DNA of 10,991 bases from an uncultured Haloferula sp. (GCA_946481625.1 CAMLOZ010000051.1:1-10991); one strand, 5' to 3'; positions 1 to 7,920 are shown, numbered from the stretch's first letter. Notes: a model not told the origin generated them from the sequence alone. Program-made: numbers and translations.

Positions 1-681
1 GCGGCTGGCGAGGTGGTCGGCACGGAAGAGCTTCACGAGCTCGGCGATGCGCTCTTGTTCGGAGGCGGTCAGCTCGCGGCTTTCCTCGGCGCTGCGGCGC
101 TTTTCGAGGCGCGACTTGAGGGACTCGAGCCGGGACTGCATCGACTCGACCAGGCCCGGTTTGCTGCCGGGTTCGATGGCCCCGACTTCTTTTTCCATCG
201 CGGCGATCTTGCGCTCCAATGCGGCGGGATCCTCGGTTTCGATCAGGTGATCGAGCATCTCGCCGGTGTGCAGGAGACGCAGGTAAGTCCACGCGAGATT
301 CGAGAGCCGCTCCCCGCGCTGGCGCACGATTTCCGGATTCAGGCGCGGGTCGCGGCGGAAGGCTTCCTGAAGCGCGCCGATCTCCGCGGCGAGCGCGTCG
401 TAGCGCGCGCGGACCGGAGTACGAAGGGCATCGTAGATCTGGCGGCGCTGGTAGAGGAAATCGCGCAGCTTCGCGCCGTCGTCCCCTTGCTTCCGTGCGG
501 CGAGCCAGTTCTGGAAGAGTCGGGAGTCGGGCAGGTAGATCCAGCCGAGCGCGTAGGCGGCGAGCCCCGCGACCAGCCCGATCGTGCTCACCGTGGCAAG
601 CCCCGCGCCGAGCGTGATCAGCCCGAGCCACGCGTGGTGCGGGCTTTTCGCGAAGGCCTTCAGTTTCTCGATGCCGGTCAT
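1..681 (-). CDS. Membrane-anchored coiled-coil protein, unknown function (3' end beyond window)
   Basis: An open frame starts at an ATG at 681 and runs without a stop to base 1, giving 227 residues of a gene continuing past the left edge. I do not recognise the family. The N terminus (MTGIEKLKAFAKSPHHAW) is followed by a hydrophobic stretch at about residues 17-50, long enough for two closely spaced membrane segments. From about residue 70 the protein is charged and helical, rich in Arg, Glu, Leu and Ala, with heptad-like stretches at 90-110 and 155-220 that suggest a coiled coil. It starts 36 bp after the stop of the substrate-binding/OmpA gene on the same strand, so the two are probably co-transcribed and may work together at the inner membrane. 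No good Shine-Dalgarno precedes the start, and two alternative small hairpins lie in the gap. The reading frame is well supported by its length; the function is unknown. Confidence 0.8.
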   Translation of the reverse strand, partial: MTGIEKLKAFAKSPHHAWLGLITLGAGLATVSTIGLVAGLAAYALGWIYLPDSRLFQNWLAARKQGDDGAKLRDFLYQRRQIYDALRTPVRARYDALAAEIGALQEAFRRDPRLNPEIVRQRGERLSNLAWTYLRLLHTGEMLDHLIETEDPAALERKIAAMEKEVGAIEPGSKPGLVESMQSRLESLKSRLEKRRSAEESRELTASEQERIAELVKLFRADHLASR

Positions 682-717
682 TGAGAAGTGTTCAGTTTGC
701 ACTGAAAACTCGCAAAC

Positions 718-2421
718 TCATTCCACGGTGAACCACTGCACCTCCACCCGGCGGTTGAGATCGGAATTCTTGCCCGCGGGTTCTTCCCAGCCGCGGCCGA
801 CCACCTCGAGCCGGTCCGCCTTGATCGCCGGGTAATTCTCGAGCAGGCGCTTCTTCACCTCGTCCGCACGCCGTTGGGAAAGCGACATGGCCTCCAGCGA
901 CATGCGGCGCAGGAAGGCCTCGCCCTGTTTGCGGAACTCCTCCTTCCGCAGGTCGTCCACATGGCCGCGCAGCAGGATCATCGAGCCGGGCGAGACGCCG
1001 AGCAGGTGATTCACGTTCGCGAGGTAGTCGTGGTTCTCCTTCTTGTTCATGTCCAGGTCCGAGCTGTTCGGCACGAAGTAGAAGCGGATGTCCCGGGTGA
1101 GCAGCGGGTCCTGCTCGATGGGAGCCTGGCTGCTGCTCTTGATCGGCTGGATCGAGGCGACCTGCGAGGCCAGGGTGCCGCCCTTCTCGATCGCTTCGAG
1201 CGCCTTGGTATCGGCGAAGAAGGAGGAGGACACCGGCGCGGGCTGGAGCTCCGGGCCGTAGGCGAGGTTCGCGGTCTGGAAGACCGAGGCGAAGGAGCCG
1301 GCCTCCTCGATCGCACCGCGGAAGAAGGCGAGGTTCTCCGGCAGGTTCGAGAGGTGCACCTTCGCGAGTTCCCCGCGGGCGTCTTCGGCCGTCCATTCGT
1401 ACGCCTTGAAGGCATTCGCAATCGTCTGCAAATACGGCTCCGGAGTGGCGCGGACCTTGTCGTTGTGGAGCAGCATGCCTTCCACGATCTTCTCCACCAC
1501 CTCGGGGCGGGCCTGGGCGAAGCCCTTGTTGAAGACGAGGATGTCCGCGATGACGAGCAGGTTGCGGTTGTCCACGAGCTGGCGGGCGGCACCGCCGGAG
1601 CCCTCCACCACCTCGGTGGTCTTGGGAGCCCAGGTAACGCAGCCGTCGATGCTGTTGCCCCCGCCCTTGAGATCGGCGAGGAAGGCATCGCCGGCGTCGA
1701 AGGCGTCTTCGAGGAACACGAGGTTCACCGCCTCCGGATCGCGCGGCTCGTCCGGGCCGTCGAGGCGCTTCACCGGCAGGCCGGCTTCCTGCGCGAGGTA
1801 GCGGATGAAGAACTCCGCCTCGCTGAAGGGGGCGGTGGCCATCGTCTTGCCCTTCAGGTCGTTCACCCGCTTGATGTCCTTGCGCACGATGATCCCGTCC
1901 GCGCCGCGCGACCAGGAGACCTGGGCGGGCACGACGCATTGCCACTGGCGGCCGTAATTCGAGAGCACATCGACGGTGGTGGCGGAGGCGGCGATCTTCC
2001 CGTCCTGCAGGTCGGCCCACGAGTCCTCCTCGCTCAGCGTGATCTTCAGCTTGAAGCCGCCGTTCTTCGCGAACCACGAGTTGTCGTTCGGTTCCAGCCC
2101 GCCGTTCGCCACGATCAGGCCGGCGTAGCCCGCGTATTCCGAGAGGTTGATGACGATGGTGTTGTCCTGCGGTACGTAGGACCGCGGGGAGGGGAGTTGC
2201 GGTGCCTTGCCCGGCGCGATGAAGTCGAAGGAATCCGTGGCGGCGGAACTGTCTCCGTCGCGGCTGCCATCCTGCCGTTGCGAAGTCTGGTGGGACGACG
2301 GCGACGTGGTGCTGGTTCCCTCCTTCTTCCCGAGCAGCCTCGTGATCGCGAATCCCGCAAGCAGCAGGACCACGAGGGTGAAGACGATCTTTCCGAGCTT
2401 GGTCATGATGGCGGCGATCAT
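718..2421 (-). CDS. Membrane-anchored periplasmic substrate-binding/OmpA-like fusion protein
   Basis: This 567-residue protein (numbered from ATG 2421) has three parts. Residues 12-28 form one uncleaved-looking hydrophobic anchor. A Ser/Thr/Gln-rich linker at 35-85 leads to a type 2 periplasmic binding fold at about 86-395, of the PhnD/NMT1-SsuA kind: a 'TIVINLSEYAGYAGLIVANGG' beginning, then 'LQDGKIAASATTVDVLSNY' and 'GIIVRKDIKRVNDLKGKTMA'. The C-terminal 440-567 is an OmpA-like peptidoglycan-binding domain with 'GHVDD', 'SLSQRRADEVKKRLLE' and the closing 'NRRVEV'; the Asp and Arg that hold diaminopimelate in OmpA appear present. No permease or ATPase gene is adjacent, so a role as a fixed ligand sensor or wall-tethered scaffold is more likely than import (inference). 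The ligand is unknown. Other possible starts are GTG 2430 and ATG 2406; none has a clear ribosome-binding site. The next gene starts 36 bp after this stop. I am confident of the domain order, less so of the role. Confidence 0.88.
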   Translation of the reverse strand: MIAAIMTKLGKIVFTLVVLLLAGFAITRLLGKKEGTSTTSPSSHQTSQRQDGSRDGDSSAATDSFDFIAPGKAPQLPSPRSYVPQDNTIVINLSEYAGYAGLIVANGGLEPNDNSWFAKNGGFKLKITLSEEDSWADLQDGKIAASATTVDVLSNYGRQWQCVVPAQVSWSRGADGIIVRKDIKRVNDLKGKTMATAPFSEAEFFIRYLAQEAGLPVKRLDGPDEPRDPEAVNLVFLEDAFDAGDAFLADLKGGGNSIDGCVTWAPKTTEVVEGSGGAARQLVDNRNLLVIADILVFNKGFAQARPEVVEKIVEGMLLHNDKVRATPEPYLQTIANAFKAYEWTAEDARGELAKVHLSNLPENLAFFRGAIEEAGSFASVFQTANLAYGPELQPAPVSSSFFADTKALEAIEKGGTLASQVASIQPIKSSSQAPIEQDPLLTRDIRFYFVPNSSDLDMNKKENHDYLANVNHLLGVSPGSMILLRGHVDDLRKEEFRKQGEAFLRRMSLEAMSLSQRRADEVKKRLLENYPAIKADRLEVVGRGWEEPAGKNSDLNRRVEVQWFTVE

Positions 2422-2500
2422 GGACCGCACCGGGGATCTTGTGCGATGGGAAAATGAGCGTGCGTGTGGAAGGCCTTCCCCGCGTCAACGGTCACTCTTC

Positions 2501-2541
2501 AGAAAAGCGCCTCCCGGCAGCGGGATGCCACCGGGAGGCGC
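2501..2541 (-). terminator. Rho-independent terminator after the protease gene
   Basis: An 11-bp perfect inverted repeat pairs 2507-2517 with 2531-2541 (arm GGCGC-type, all but two pairs G:C) around a 13-nt loop. Read on the minus strand, the stem is followed at once by TTTT (2506-2503). It begins 53 bp after the stop of the subtilisin-like protease at 2595 and lies upstream of the substrate-binding/OmpA gene, so it separates two transcription units. The T-run is short, so termination may be incomplete. Confidence 0.75.
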
Positions 2542-2594
2542 CGGCCTTGCGGACCGCTCATGACAAGGGGTTCCAATGTGGAAAAAGTGCTGTC

Positions 2595-5500
2595 CTAGGG
2601 GGACTCGACGCGGAGGCGGATGAAGAGCTTGGACGGTTCGGCGGGACGCTCGACCCGGGCCCGGACCGATTCCGTGGTGGCGGTCTCGCCGGTGACTTCG
2701 AGCGCGACGGGCGACCAGCCGGCGAGGTCGGAGCCGCTCTCCGCATGATAGCTCAAGTCCGAGAGTCCCTTGGGCCGCACGAAGGTGAGCTCGAGATGGG
2801 TGGCGCCGAGGGTCATCCCGGGTGGTGGCGAATAAAACCGAGGATCGCTGCCCAAGGCGTATTCCAGCAGGTTCTCCAAGCCGTCCGCATCCGGATCCGC
2901 GGATTGACCAGCGAGGCCGGCCTCGATTTCGAGAGCGGTGAATGCCGCGGCCTGCCACAGGTCGTAGGTCATGCCGGTGATCTCCAGTTGGGCGCTGGCC
3001 GAGCCCTGGTGATTCGCGTCGTCCACCGTCGCCACGACCTCATAAACTCCGACCGCCACCGGTGGCGTCGCGCTGCCGGAATAGGTGACGGTGGTCGGGA
3101 GGCCCGGCGGCGAAGTGATCACGCTGACTTCCTTCGGATTACCGTCGAAGGCTTGCGACAGATTTCCCAGGACCACCGTGGCCGCGGCCTTCGCGACCTG
3201 CATGACCCCGCTGGCTCCGCCCTGATAGTTCGGGGCCGAGACATTCGCTTCGACGTTGTAGCTTCCCGCGTTGACGGGGGGAGCCGGGGAGCCGTTGTAG
3301 GTGACCGTTACCGCCAGTCCCGGCGGGCTGGTGGTCACGATGACCGGGTGCGGCCCGCCGTTGTAGGTTTGCTCCAGGCCGCCCAAGGTCACCGTGGCCG
3401 CGGCCTGCGTCACCGTGACCGAAGCATTTCCCGAAAAGCCGCCTGTCGTGGCGCTGATCACATAGGGCCCGCCGACGGTCGCTGCCGTGAAGATTCCGGC
3501 GGGCGTGATGGCACCCCCTCCGCTGGCCGACCAGACCGGGGTGCCCGAGCTCATCGGAGCTCCGAATTGATCCCTCAAGGTGGCGGTGAAGGTCTCCGAC
3601 CCGCCGAACGGGATCGTGGCGGAGGCGGGGCTGAGCGATAGATCCGAGGCGGTCTGGACGACCCGGAGATTGATGCTGCCGGTCGTGGTGAGCCCGGCCG
3701 CATCCGCCACTTGCACCGAGAGTTGATAGTCGCCCGTTGCAGCGAAGCTGGCTTCGGTATTCTTCGCCGCGTTGTCACCGTTGGCGGAGAAGCCCACGGT
3801 GCTGCCCGGCCCGCTGGCCACCGACCACGAGTAGCCGAGCGCGGGCTCGCCCCCGTCGTCGGTCGCCTGCACCGTCAGCGAGGTCGCCGCACTGCGGACG
3901 ATGTGGAAGACGGTGCCGTCCCCGTCGGTCACGGTCTCCGTGGCGGACGAGGTGGGACCGGCCGTGATCGACGGTGCCTGGTTGACGAAATCGCCGCCGC
4001 CGATGAGCGCCATGCTATCGACATGCCATCCGGCGCTGGCGGTCGAGGCGTTCGTCGCAAGACGCCATCTCATCCGCAGCGTGTGGCCGGCGAACTTCGC
4101 GGTGTCGGTGAGGTTGAGAACCGTTTCGATGAAGCCGTTGCTGTTCCCCGACCATGCCGTCTGTCCGGCGAACTCGCTGCGGCCCGCCGGTTGCCCGGTG
4201 GACGAAATGGTGGTGGTGTAGCCGTTCGCCGCGAAGGAAGCGCCGGAGCCGGCGGAGGCGACATCGAACCACGCACCGCCGTCGATCGAAAACTCGAGCT
4301 TCCCGCCATCTTGTCCGGGCTGGAGATTGTAGCTTTGCCAGAAGCGGAGCTGCAGGTTGCTGGCGTTAGGCGGTATCGCGACGGACGGCGACGTGAGGTT
4401 GACGGTGGACTTCGAGTCCGGCGCGGGCGCGTGGTAGGAGGTCGAGGGAGAGTGGCTGACAGCGCTGGTCAGGGCCCAGGCGTTCGTGCCGGCCGTCGCC
4501 TGGGAGGTCCAGCCTGCGGGCGAAGCATCGAAATTCTCGCTCCACAAGGAGCCGATGACGGTGAAGGCATCCGCCAGCGTGAAGGTCTCGTTGTCGGGGT
4601 TGTCCGCCGTCACGCTCCATAAGCCCGCTGCCGCTCTAGCGAGATTCACCTGGCATCGCAGCGAATCGCCGACGAGTTGCTCGCCCGTGGCGGCGATGTC
4701 CGGATTCCCGGACCGCGTCAGCCTTACCGCCGTGTCCGCGCGGAAGCCGGTTCCTGTTAGATCAAGCGTCGCGCTGCCGGTGAGGGCGCTCGCGGGGCTC
4801 ACCGCGGTCACCGTGAGAGGCGGCGGGGGCGGCTCCTCGGCCGCGGCACCGGAGATCAGCAGCGAATAGTTCTGGCTCGCATTGGCCAAGGTGCCCGAAT
4901 GCGAAACCGTGACCTGATAGAGACCCGGAAGCGGGGCGGCGATCGCCACCTGCTCCACGTTGTCGGTGTTGTTGATCCCGGTTGTCGCCGCGGAATCCAT
5001 CGATGCCTGCGTCCAGATCCCCACGAAGGGCATCACGTAGGGAAAGTATTCCACCCCGCCCGGGCCGGTGATTTTCAGGTTCAGGTTATTGACCAGCCGC
5101 GGCGTCCTGAGGTCGGAAGTGGTGGTCGCCGGGCCCGCCGGGTCGGTCCAGCAGAGCGTCGCGCGGATCGGCGAAACGCCGTCCCAGACGAAGGAACGGG
5201 TCCGGGTGTCGATGCCCGAGCTCAGGCTGTCTTCCGTGATCCGCTGCTTCAAAGGGGTCGCCTGATGATCCGCGATGATGTCGGCGGCGGCCTTCGCATT
5301 GACCAGTCCCCAGCCGAAGCGGTAGTCCGGGCCGGGATTCCCGCGGTCGTCCGCGCTGTGGATGAGAAGGCCCTTGAGCGTGCTGGCGCGCATTGCCTGG
5401 CCGGGGAAGAGGGTGCCGTAGAGCTGCACCAGCAGCGCGGCGGAGCCGGTCGCATTCGGCGTGGACATGCTCGTTCCACTATAAGTCCCGTAGGAGAAAT

Positions 5501-6659
5501 TGTTGCCGTTGAGCGAGGAATACACGCCGTCGCCGTTGGCCACCACGTCCGGCTTGATCCGGCCATCGTCGGTGGGACCCCAGGAGGTGAATGTGCTCGC
5601 GTTCGCCTTGGAGACATCGCGCGTGCCGGAGGTCACCGCATCCGTGGTTGAGCCGACCGTGATCACGTTCTTCGCCAGCGCCTCGTAGGCGATGCTCTCG
5701 AAGCCGCCGCGATAGGTCCCGTCGCCCGCGGGATGCAGGGCCGGATCGTAGGCGACCGTGCTCGGGCTTCCCGGCGACAAGGCGACCATCTGGCCGGCCG
5801 CCGGATTGTCCACCCTCTCGTTCCCCGCGCTGCGGAAGATGAGGTAATAGGGCGCGCTCGCGGCCAGGGCATCCTGATCCCGCGCGTAACTGTTGTAGCG
5901 GCCGAAGTCCTGTTCCGAGCCGGTGGTGTTCGTGCCGTTCCCGTACCACTCCCAGACGCGGCTGCCGTTGTTGACGTAGTTCCAGCCGCTGATGAAGCCG
6001 TAGCTGTGGTTGGAAAGGTAGATCTTGCCCGCCTGGCCCGGCGCGCTAGCCCCGCGCGATGTCATCTCGGAGACGTCGCTGTTCCAATCGTAGCTGTCCA
6101 CCGTGGCGGCGGGGGCCATCCCGCGGGCATTCGCGCTCACTCCGATCGCCGCCAGGGTGCCCGCCACGTGGGTCGCATGGTCGATCGATACCGCGCCATC
6201 CTTGGTGACGACCCGCCCGCCGAATTCCTGGTGGGTCGTGCGGGCGGAACCGCCGTCCCACACGCCGATCATGATGCCGCTGCCATCGACCGCGTGGCTG
6301 GTGCGGGTGAGGTTCGCGGCCGTCGAGATCGCGGCGTTGACGTTGTGAGTCGTGTGGTAAACCGGCTGGTCGCCCTCGAAAGCGGCGATCTCCTGGGTGG
6401 CGCCGTTCGGCCGGGTGATGCGCAACGGCAAGCCGAGTCCGGCCGCGCGTTGTCTCGCTTCCTGCCGGCGCAGTTGCTGGTCGGCCGCCAGCCGGGCCAC
6501 GATCTCCCGGCGCGAGTTCTCGTTGGAGAGATCCGCCCCGGGCTTCGCGAGCAACTCCGCCAGGGACTCCGCGCCCCGGGCTCCCGCGGTTGTGGCGAAG
6601 AGGAGGACGAGAAGAACGAAGCGCAGGCGCGGGCGGCCGGTGATGAGGTAGGGCTCCAT
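2595..6659 (-). CDS. Secreted multidomain subtilisin-like (S8) serine protease
   Basis: A 1354-residue exported endopeptidase. A signal peptide occupies residues 1-30 (hydrophobic core FVLLVLLFATTAG, likely cut after ARGA). Residues 31-120 look like a propeptide. The S8 catalytic domain spans about 121-470: Asp135 in GVWDGG, His161 in HATHVAGT, the oxyanion Asn280 in FRSAGNE and Ser397 in SGTSMSTP, so the triad is intact. Residues 485-604 ('LCWTDPAG', 'LVNNLNLKITGPGG', 'NNTDNVEQVAI') resemble the C-terminal beta-barrel of KP-43-type subtilases. Then follow an IPT/TIG-like segment (613-702), a MAM or jelly-roll-like domain (703-888), a PKD-like domain (893-1000), a BIG2-like domain (1003-1085), two 72-residue MBG-like repeats (1086-1229) and a C-terminal module with DPDADGLENLLEYALG (1255-1270). 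It is outside the cytoplasm and probably surface-associated or released. It starts 41 bp after the LTxxQ protein's stop with no terminator between, so it is likely the last gene of the sigma-factor unit. The substrate is unknown. Confidence 0.95.
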   Translation of the reverse strand: MEPYLITGRPRLRFVLLVLLFATTAGARGAESLAELLAKPGADLSNENSRREIVARLAADQQLRRQEARQRAAGLGLPLRITRPNGATQEIAAFEGDQPVYHTTHNVNAAISTAANLTRTSHAVDGSGIMIGVWDGGSARTTHQEFGGRVVTKDGAVSIDHATHVAGTLAAIGVSANARGMAPAATVDSYDWNSDVSEMTSRGASAPGQAGKIYLSNHSYGFISGWNYVNNGSRVWEWYGNGTNTTGSEQDFGRYNSYARDQDALAASAPYYLIFRSAGNERVDNPAAGQMVALSPGSPSTVAYDPALHPAGDGTYRGGFESIAYEALAKNVITVGSTTDAVTSGTRDVSKANASTFTSWGPTDDGRIKPDVVANGDGVYSSLNGNNFSYGTYSGTSMSTPNATGSAALLVQLYGTLFPGQAMRASTLKGLLIHSADDRGNPGPDYRFGWGLVNAKAAADIIADHQATPLKQRITEDSLSSGIDTRTRSFVWDGVSPIRATLCWTDPAGPATTTSDLRTPRLVNNLNLKITGPGGVEYFPYVMPFVGIWTQASMDSAATTGINNTDNVEQVAIAAPLPGLYQVTVSHSGTLANASQNYSLLISGAAAEEPPPPPLTVTAVSPASALTGSATLDLTGTGFRADTAVRLTRSGNPDIAATGEQLVGDSLRCQVNLARAAAGLWSVTADNPDNETFTLADAFTVIGSLWSENFDASPAGWTSQATAGTNAWALTSAVSHSPSTSYHAPAPDSKSTVNLTSPSVAIPPNASNLQLRFWQSYNLQPGQDGGKLEFSIDGGAWFDVASAGSGASFAANGYTTTISSTGQPAGRSEFAGQTAWSGNSNGFIETVLNLTDTAKFAGHTLRMRWRLATNASTASAGWHVDSMALIGGGDFVNQAPSITAGPTSSATETVTDGDGTVFHIVRSAATSLTVQATDDGGEPALGYSWSVASGPGSTVGFSANGDNAAKNTEASFAATGDYQLSVQVADAAGLTTTGSINLRVVQTASDLSLSPASATIPFGGSETFTATLRDQFGAPMSSGTPVWSASGGGAITPAGIFTAATVGGPYVISATTGGFSGNASVTVTQAAATVTLGGLEQTYNGGPHPVIVTTSPPGLAVTVTYNGSPAPPVNAGSYNVEANVSAPNYQGGASGVMQVAKAAATVVLGNLSQAFDGNPKEVSVITSPPGLPTTVTYSGSATPPVAVGVYEVVATVDDANHQGSASAQLEITGMTYDLWQAAAFTALEIEAGLAGQSADPDADGLENLLEYALGSDPRFYSPPPGMTLGATHLELTFVRPKGLSDLSYHAESGSDLAGWSPVALEVTGETATTESVRARVERPAEPSKLFIRLRVESP
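2973..3404 (-). repeat. Two tandem 216-bp repeats encoding MBG-like domains
   Basis: Inside the protease gene, residues 1086-1157 (3404-3189) and 1158-1229 (3188-2973) are consecutive 72-residue units, both starting AAATV and sharing 'TSPPGL', 'TVTY.GS..PPV..G.Y' and 'N..QG.AS'. By hand alignment 38 of 72 positions are identical. At DNA level a 16-bp identical stretch, accgtggccgcggcct, occurs at 3175-3190 and 3391-3406, exactly 216 bp apart. This is an internal duplication of a bacterial Ig-like/MBG-type domain. Confidence 0.85.
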
Positions 6660-6700
6660 GTCACCAGAGGGTCGGGGAAGGCAAGGGGCGAACGGCGGAT

Positions 6701-7519
6701 TCAGGGATCCGGCTCGAAGAGGTTTCTGCCTCCGTGGGAGTCGGGAGGCGTCGTGGAATCCGTTTCTTCCACGGGCACTTCCTCCACCGGCTGCTGCGGC
6801 TCTTGTCCGGGCAGCGCGGTCATCCCGCGTTCGGGCACGACCTCGACGATCTCTCCCGGAATCGCTTCATCCAGTTGGCGCGTGAGACCGCCGATGATCT
6901 CCTCCCAAATCAGAAGATCGCCGATGGTGCGCTCGATCAACTCGTCGGATTGTTCCGTGTCCAACTCCTTTTGAACCAGCTCCTGCTCCTGCGGCTTGTC
7001 CAACGGCGCTTCCGAGGCGGCCTCGCCCTCCGCCGGTGCCGAGCGCGCATGACTGCCGCTGACGATGCGCATGCCGGGATCATACGACTGCGACCCCCGG
7101 ACCAGGATCGGGAAGATCCGCGCCTGCTGCTCTGCGGTGAGATCGAGCTGCTCGGTGAGGACGCCGAGTCGGCGCAGGGCGAAGGATTCGACGAGTCGGG
7201 CGCGCTGCTCCAGCTCCCGGCGTTGCGGATGAGCGGTATCCACTTCCACCTTGAGATCCTTGCGAAGGGCCGCGGTCGTGGAGGATTGGAGAGTGCTCGT
7301 GCCTTCCCTGCCGTCCGTGACGGAACGGATCGCTCCGCCAGCGAACGGAGACGGGCTTTGCAAGTCCCGCGTGCTCGTCGTCCGGATCACCGGCTTGCGG
7401 GAGGACCGCACCCCCGCGGCTTCCGTCGCGGATTCATCGTCGTGGGTCACGACGAAGACCAGCGTGCCCGCAACGACGAGCATCACGACTCCTGAAATGA
7501 AATTCAATCGGTGGTGCAT
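6701..7519 (-). CDS. Membrane-anchored periplasmic protein with LTxxQ motif (Spy/CpxP-like), in sigma-factor operon
   Basis: A 272-residue protein. One N-terminal membrane segment (about residues 8-25, VVMLVVAGTLVFVV) would place the rest in the periplasm. Residues 30-95 are Ser/Thr-rich linker. Residues 100-152 are helical and contain 'LTEQLDLTAEQQARIFPIL'; LTAEQ at 127-131 matches the LTxxQ motif of Spy/CpxP-type periplasmic proteins. A second helical part at 178-220 includes 'IGDLLIWEEIIGGLTRQLDE'. The last 50 residues are acidic and Pro-rich. I chose ATG 7519 because it lies 11 bp after the preceding gene's stop and opens directly into the membrane segment; the frame stays open to 8005, but that extension only shadows the two upstream genes. 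It probably acts as a second envelope-stress sensor or a partner of the 129-aa protein; this is inference from motif and position. Histidines are few (residues 2, 3, 26, 97, 157, 262), so metal binding is not evident. Confidence 0.85.
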   Translation of the reverse strand: MHHRLNFISGVVMLVVAGTLVFVVTHDDESATEAAGVRSSRKPVIRTTSTRDLQSPSPFAGGAIRSVTDGREGTSTLQSSTTAALRKDLKVEVDTAHPQRRELEQRARLVESFALRRLGVLTEQLDLTAEQQARIFPILVRGSQSYDPGMRIVSGSHARSAPAEGEAASEAPLDKPQEQELVQKELDTEQSDELIERTIGDLLIWEEIIGGLTRQLDEAIPGEIVEVVPERGMTALPGQEPQQPVEEVPVEETDSTTPPDSHGGRNLFEPDP

Positions 7520-7530
7520 GGGGGCAGGGT

Positions 7531-7920
7531 TCAGGTTTTTGGCCGCAGGGCCTCGATTCTCTCGTCGAGCGTCCGCTTCTCTTCCTTGAGCTTCGCGGCA
7601 TTTTCCTCGCCGAGTTGCGAGATCAAGCGTTCGTAAAGTTCCGAGATCCGTTCGTGATAGATGAGGATCGTTTCCTCGCGCTTGCGGCGGATGTCCGCGG
7701 CGGTGCGCTGGATTTCCGATTCCACCGTCTCGAGTTCGCCCGGGTCCAGATCGAGCGATTGCTTCAGGACGGACAGCGTTTCCTCTTCCCATTGGCGCGA
7801 CATTTCGGGCCGGGGTTTCGCTTGCTTCTTGCCGGAAAGATGGCCGACGCCGAATCCGCAGGCGAAGACGGTCAGCAAGGCCAGGAGGATCGTGGCGTGT
7901 TCTCGCAGGGTCGGTTTCAT
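7531..7920 (-). CDS. Small membrane-anchored helical periplasmic protein, Spy/CnrX-like, in sigma-factor operon
   Basis: A 129-residue protein with a membrane segment at about 9-27 (ATILLALLTVFACGFGVG) and a periplasmic, highly charged all-helical remainder. 'LKQSLDLDPGELETVESEI' at 52-70 has the 'helix-LxLxPxEL' layout that starts the repeat helix of Spy/CpxP/ZraP/CnrX proteins; a second helix at 82-125 would complete a hairpin. Its ATG overlaps the stop of the upstream 95-aa gene (ATGA, 7917-7920), so translation is probably coupled. In the CnrYXH system the comparable protein (CnrX) is the periplasmic metal sensor that controls the anti-sigma protein. Here only His27 and His89 fall outside the cytoplasm, so the usual metal site is not visible and the signal may be misfolding or another stress. 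Alternatively it is a periplasmic chaperone. Family assignment is by layout, not by strong sequence match. Confidence 0.82.
   Translation of the reverse strand: MKPTLREHATILLALLTVFACGFGVGHLSGKKQAKPRPEMSRQWEEETLSVLKQSLDLDPGELETVESEIQRTAADIRRKREETILIYHERISELYERLISQLGEENAAKLKEEKRTLDERIEALRPKT

Noticed and set aside
874..2457. Long plus-strand open frame (527 residues) opposite the substrate-binding/OmpA gene
   Set aside because: It is the antisense shadow of a gene with clear domains; its translation is His/Arg/Glu-rich with no domain or membrane pattern, as expected from GC-rich third-position bias.
2439..4622. Plus-strand open frames (2439-3641 and 3711-4622) opposite the protease tail
   Set aside because: Arg/Gly-rich shadows of the protease gene; no start signals and no recognisable protein features.
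5733..6974. Long plus-strand open frame opposite the protease catalytic domain and the next gene
   Set aside because: It runs across two supported minus-strand genes and their junction; the composition is Arg/Gly/Ala-rich and without recognisable motifs.
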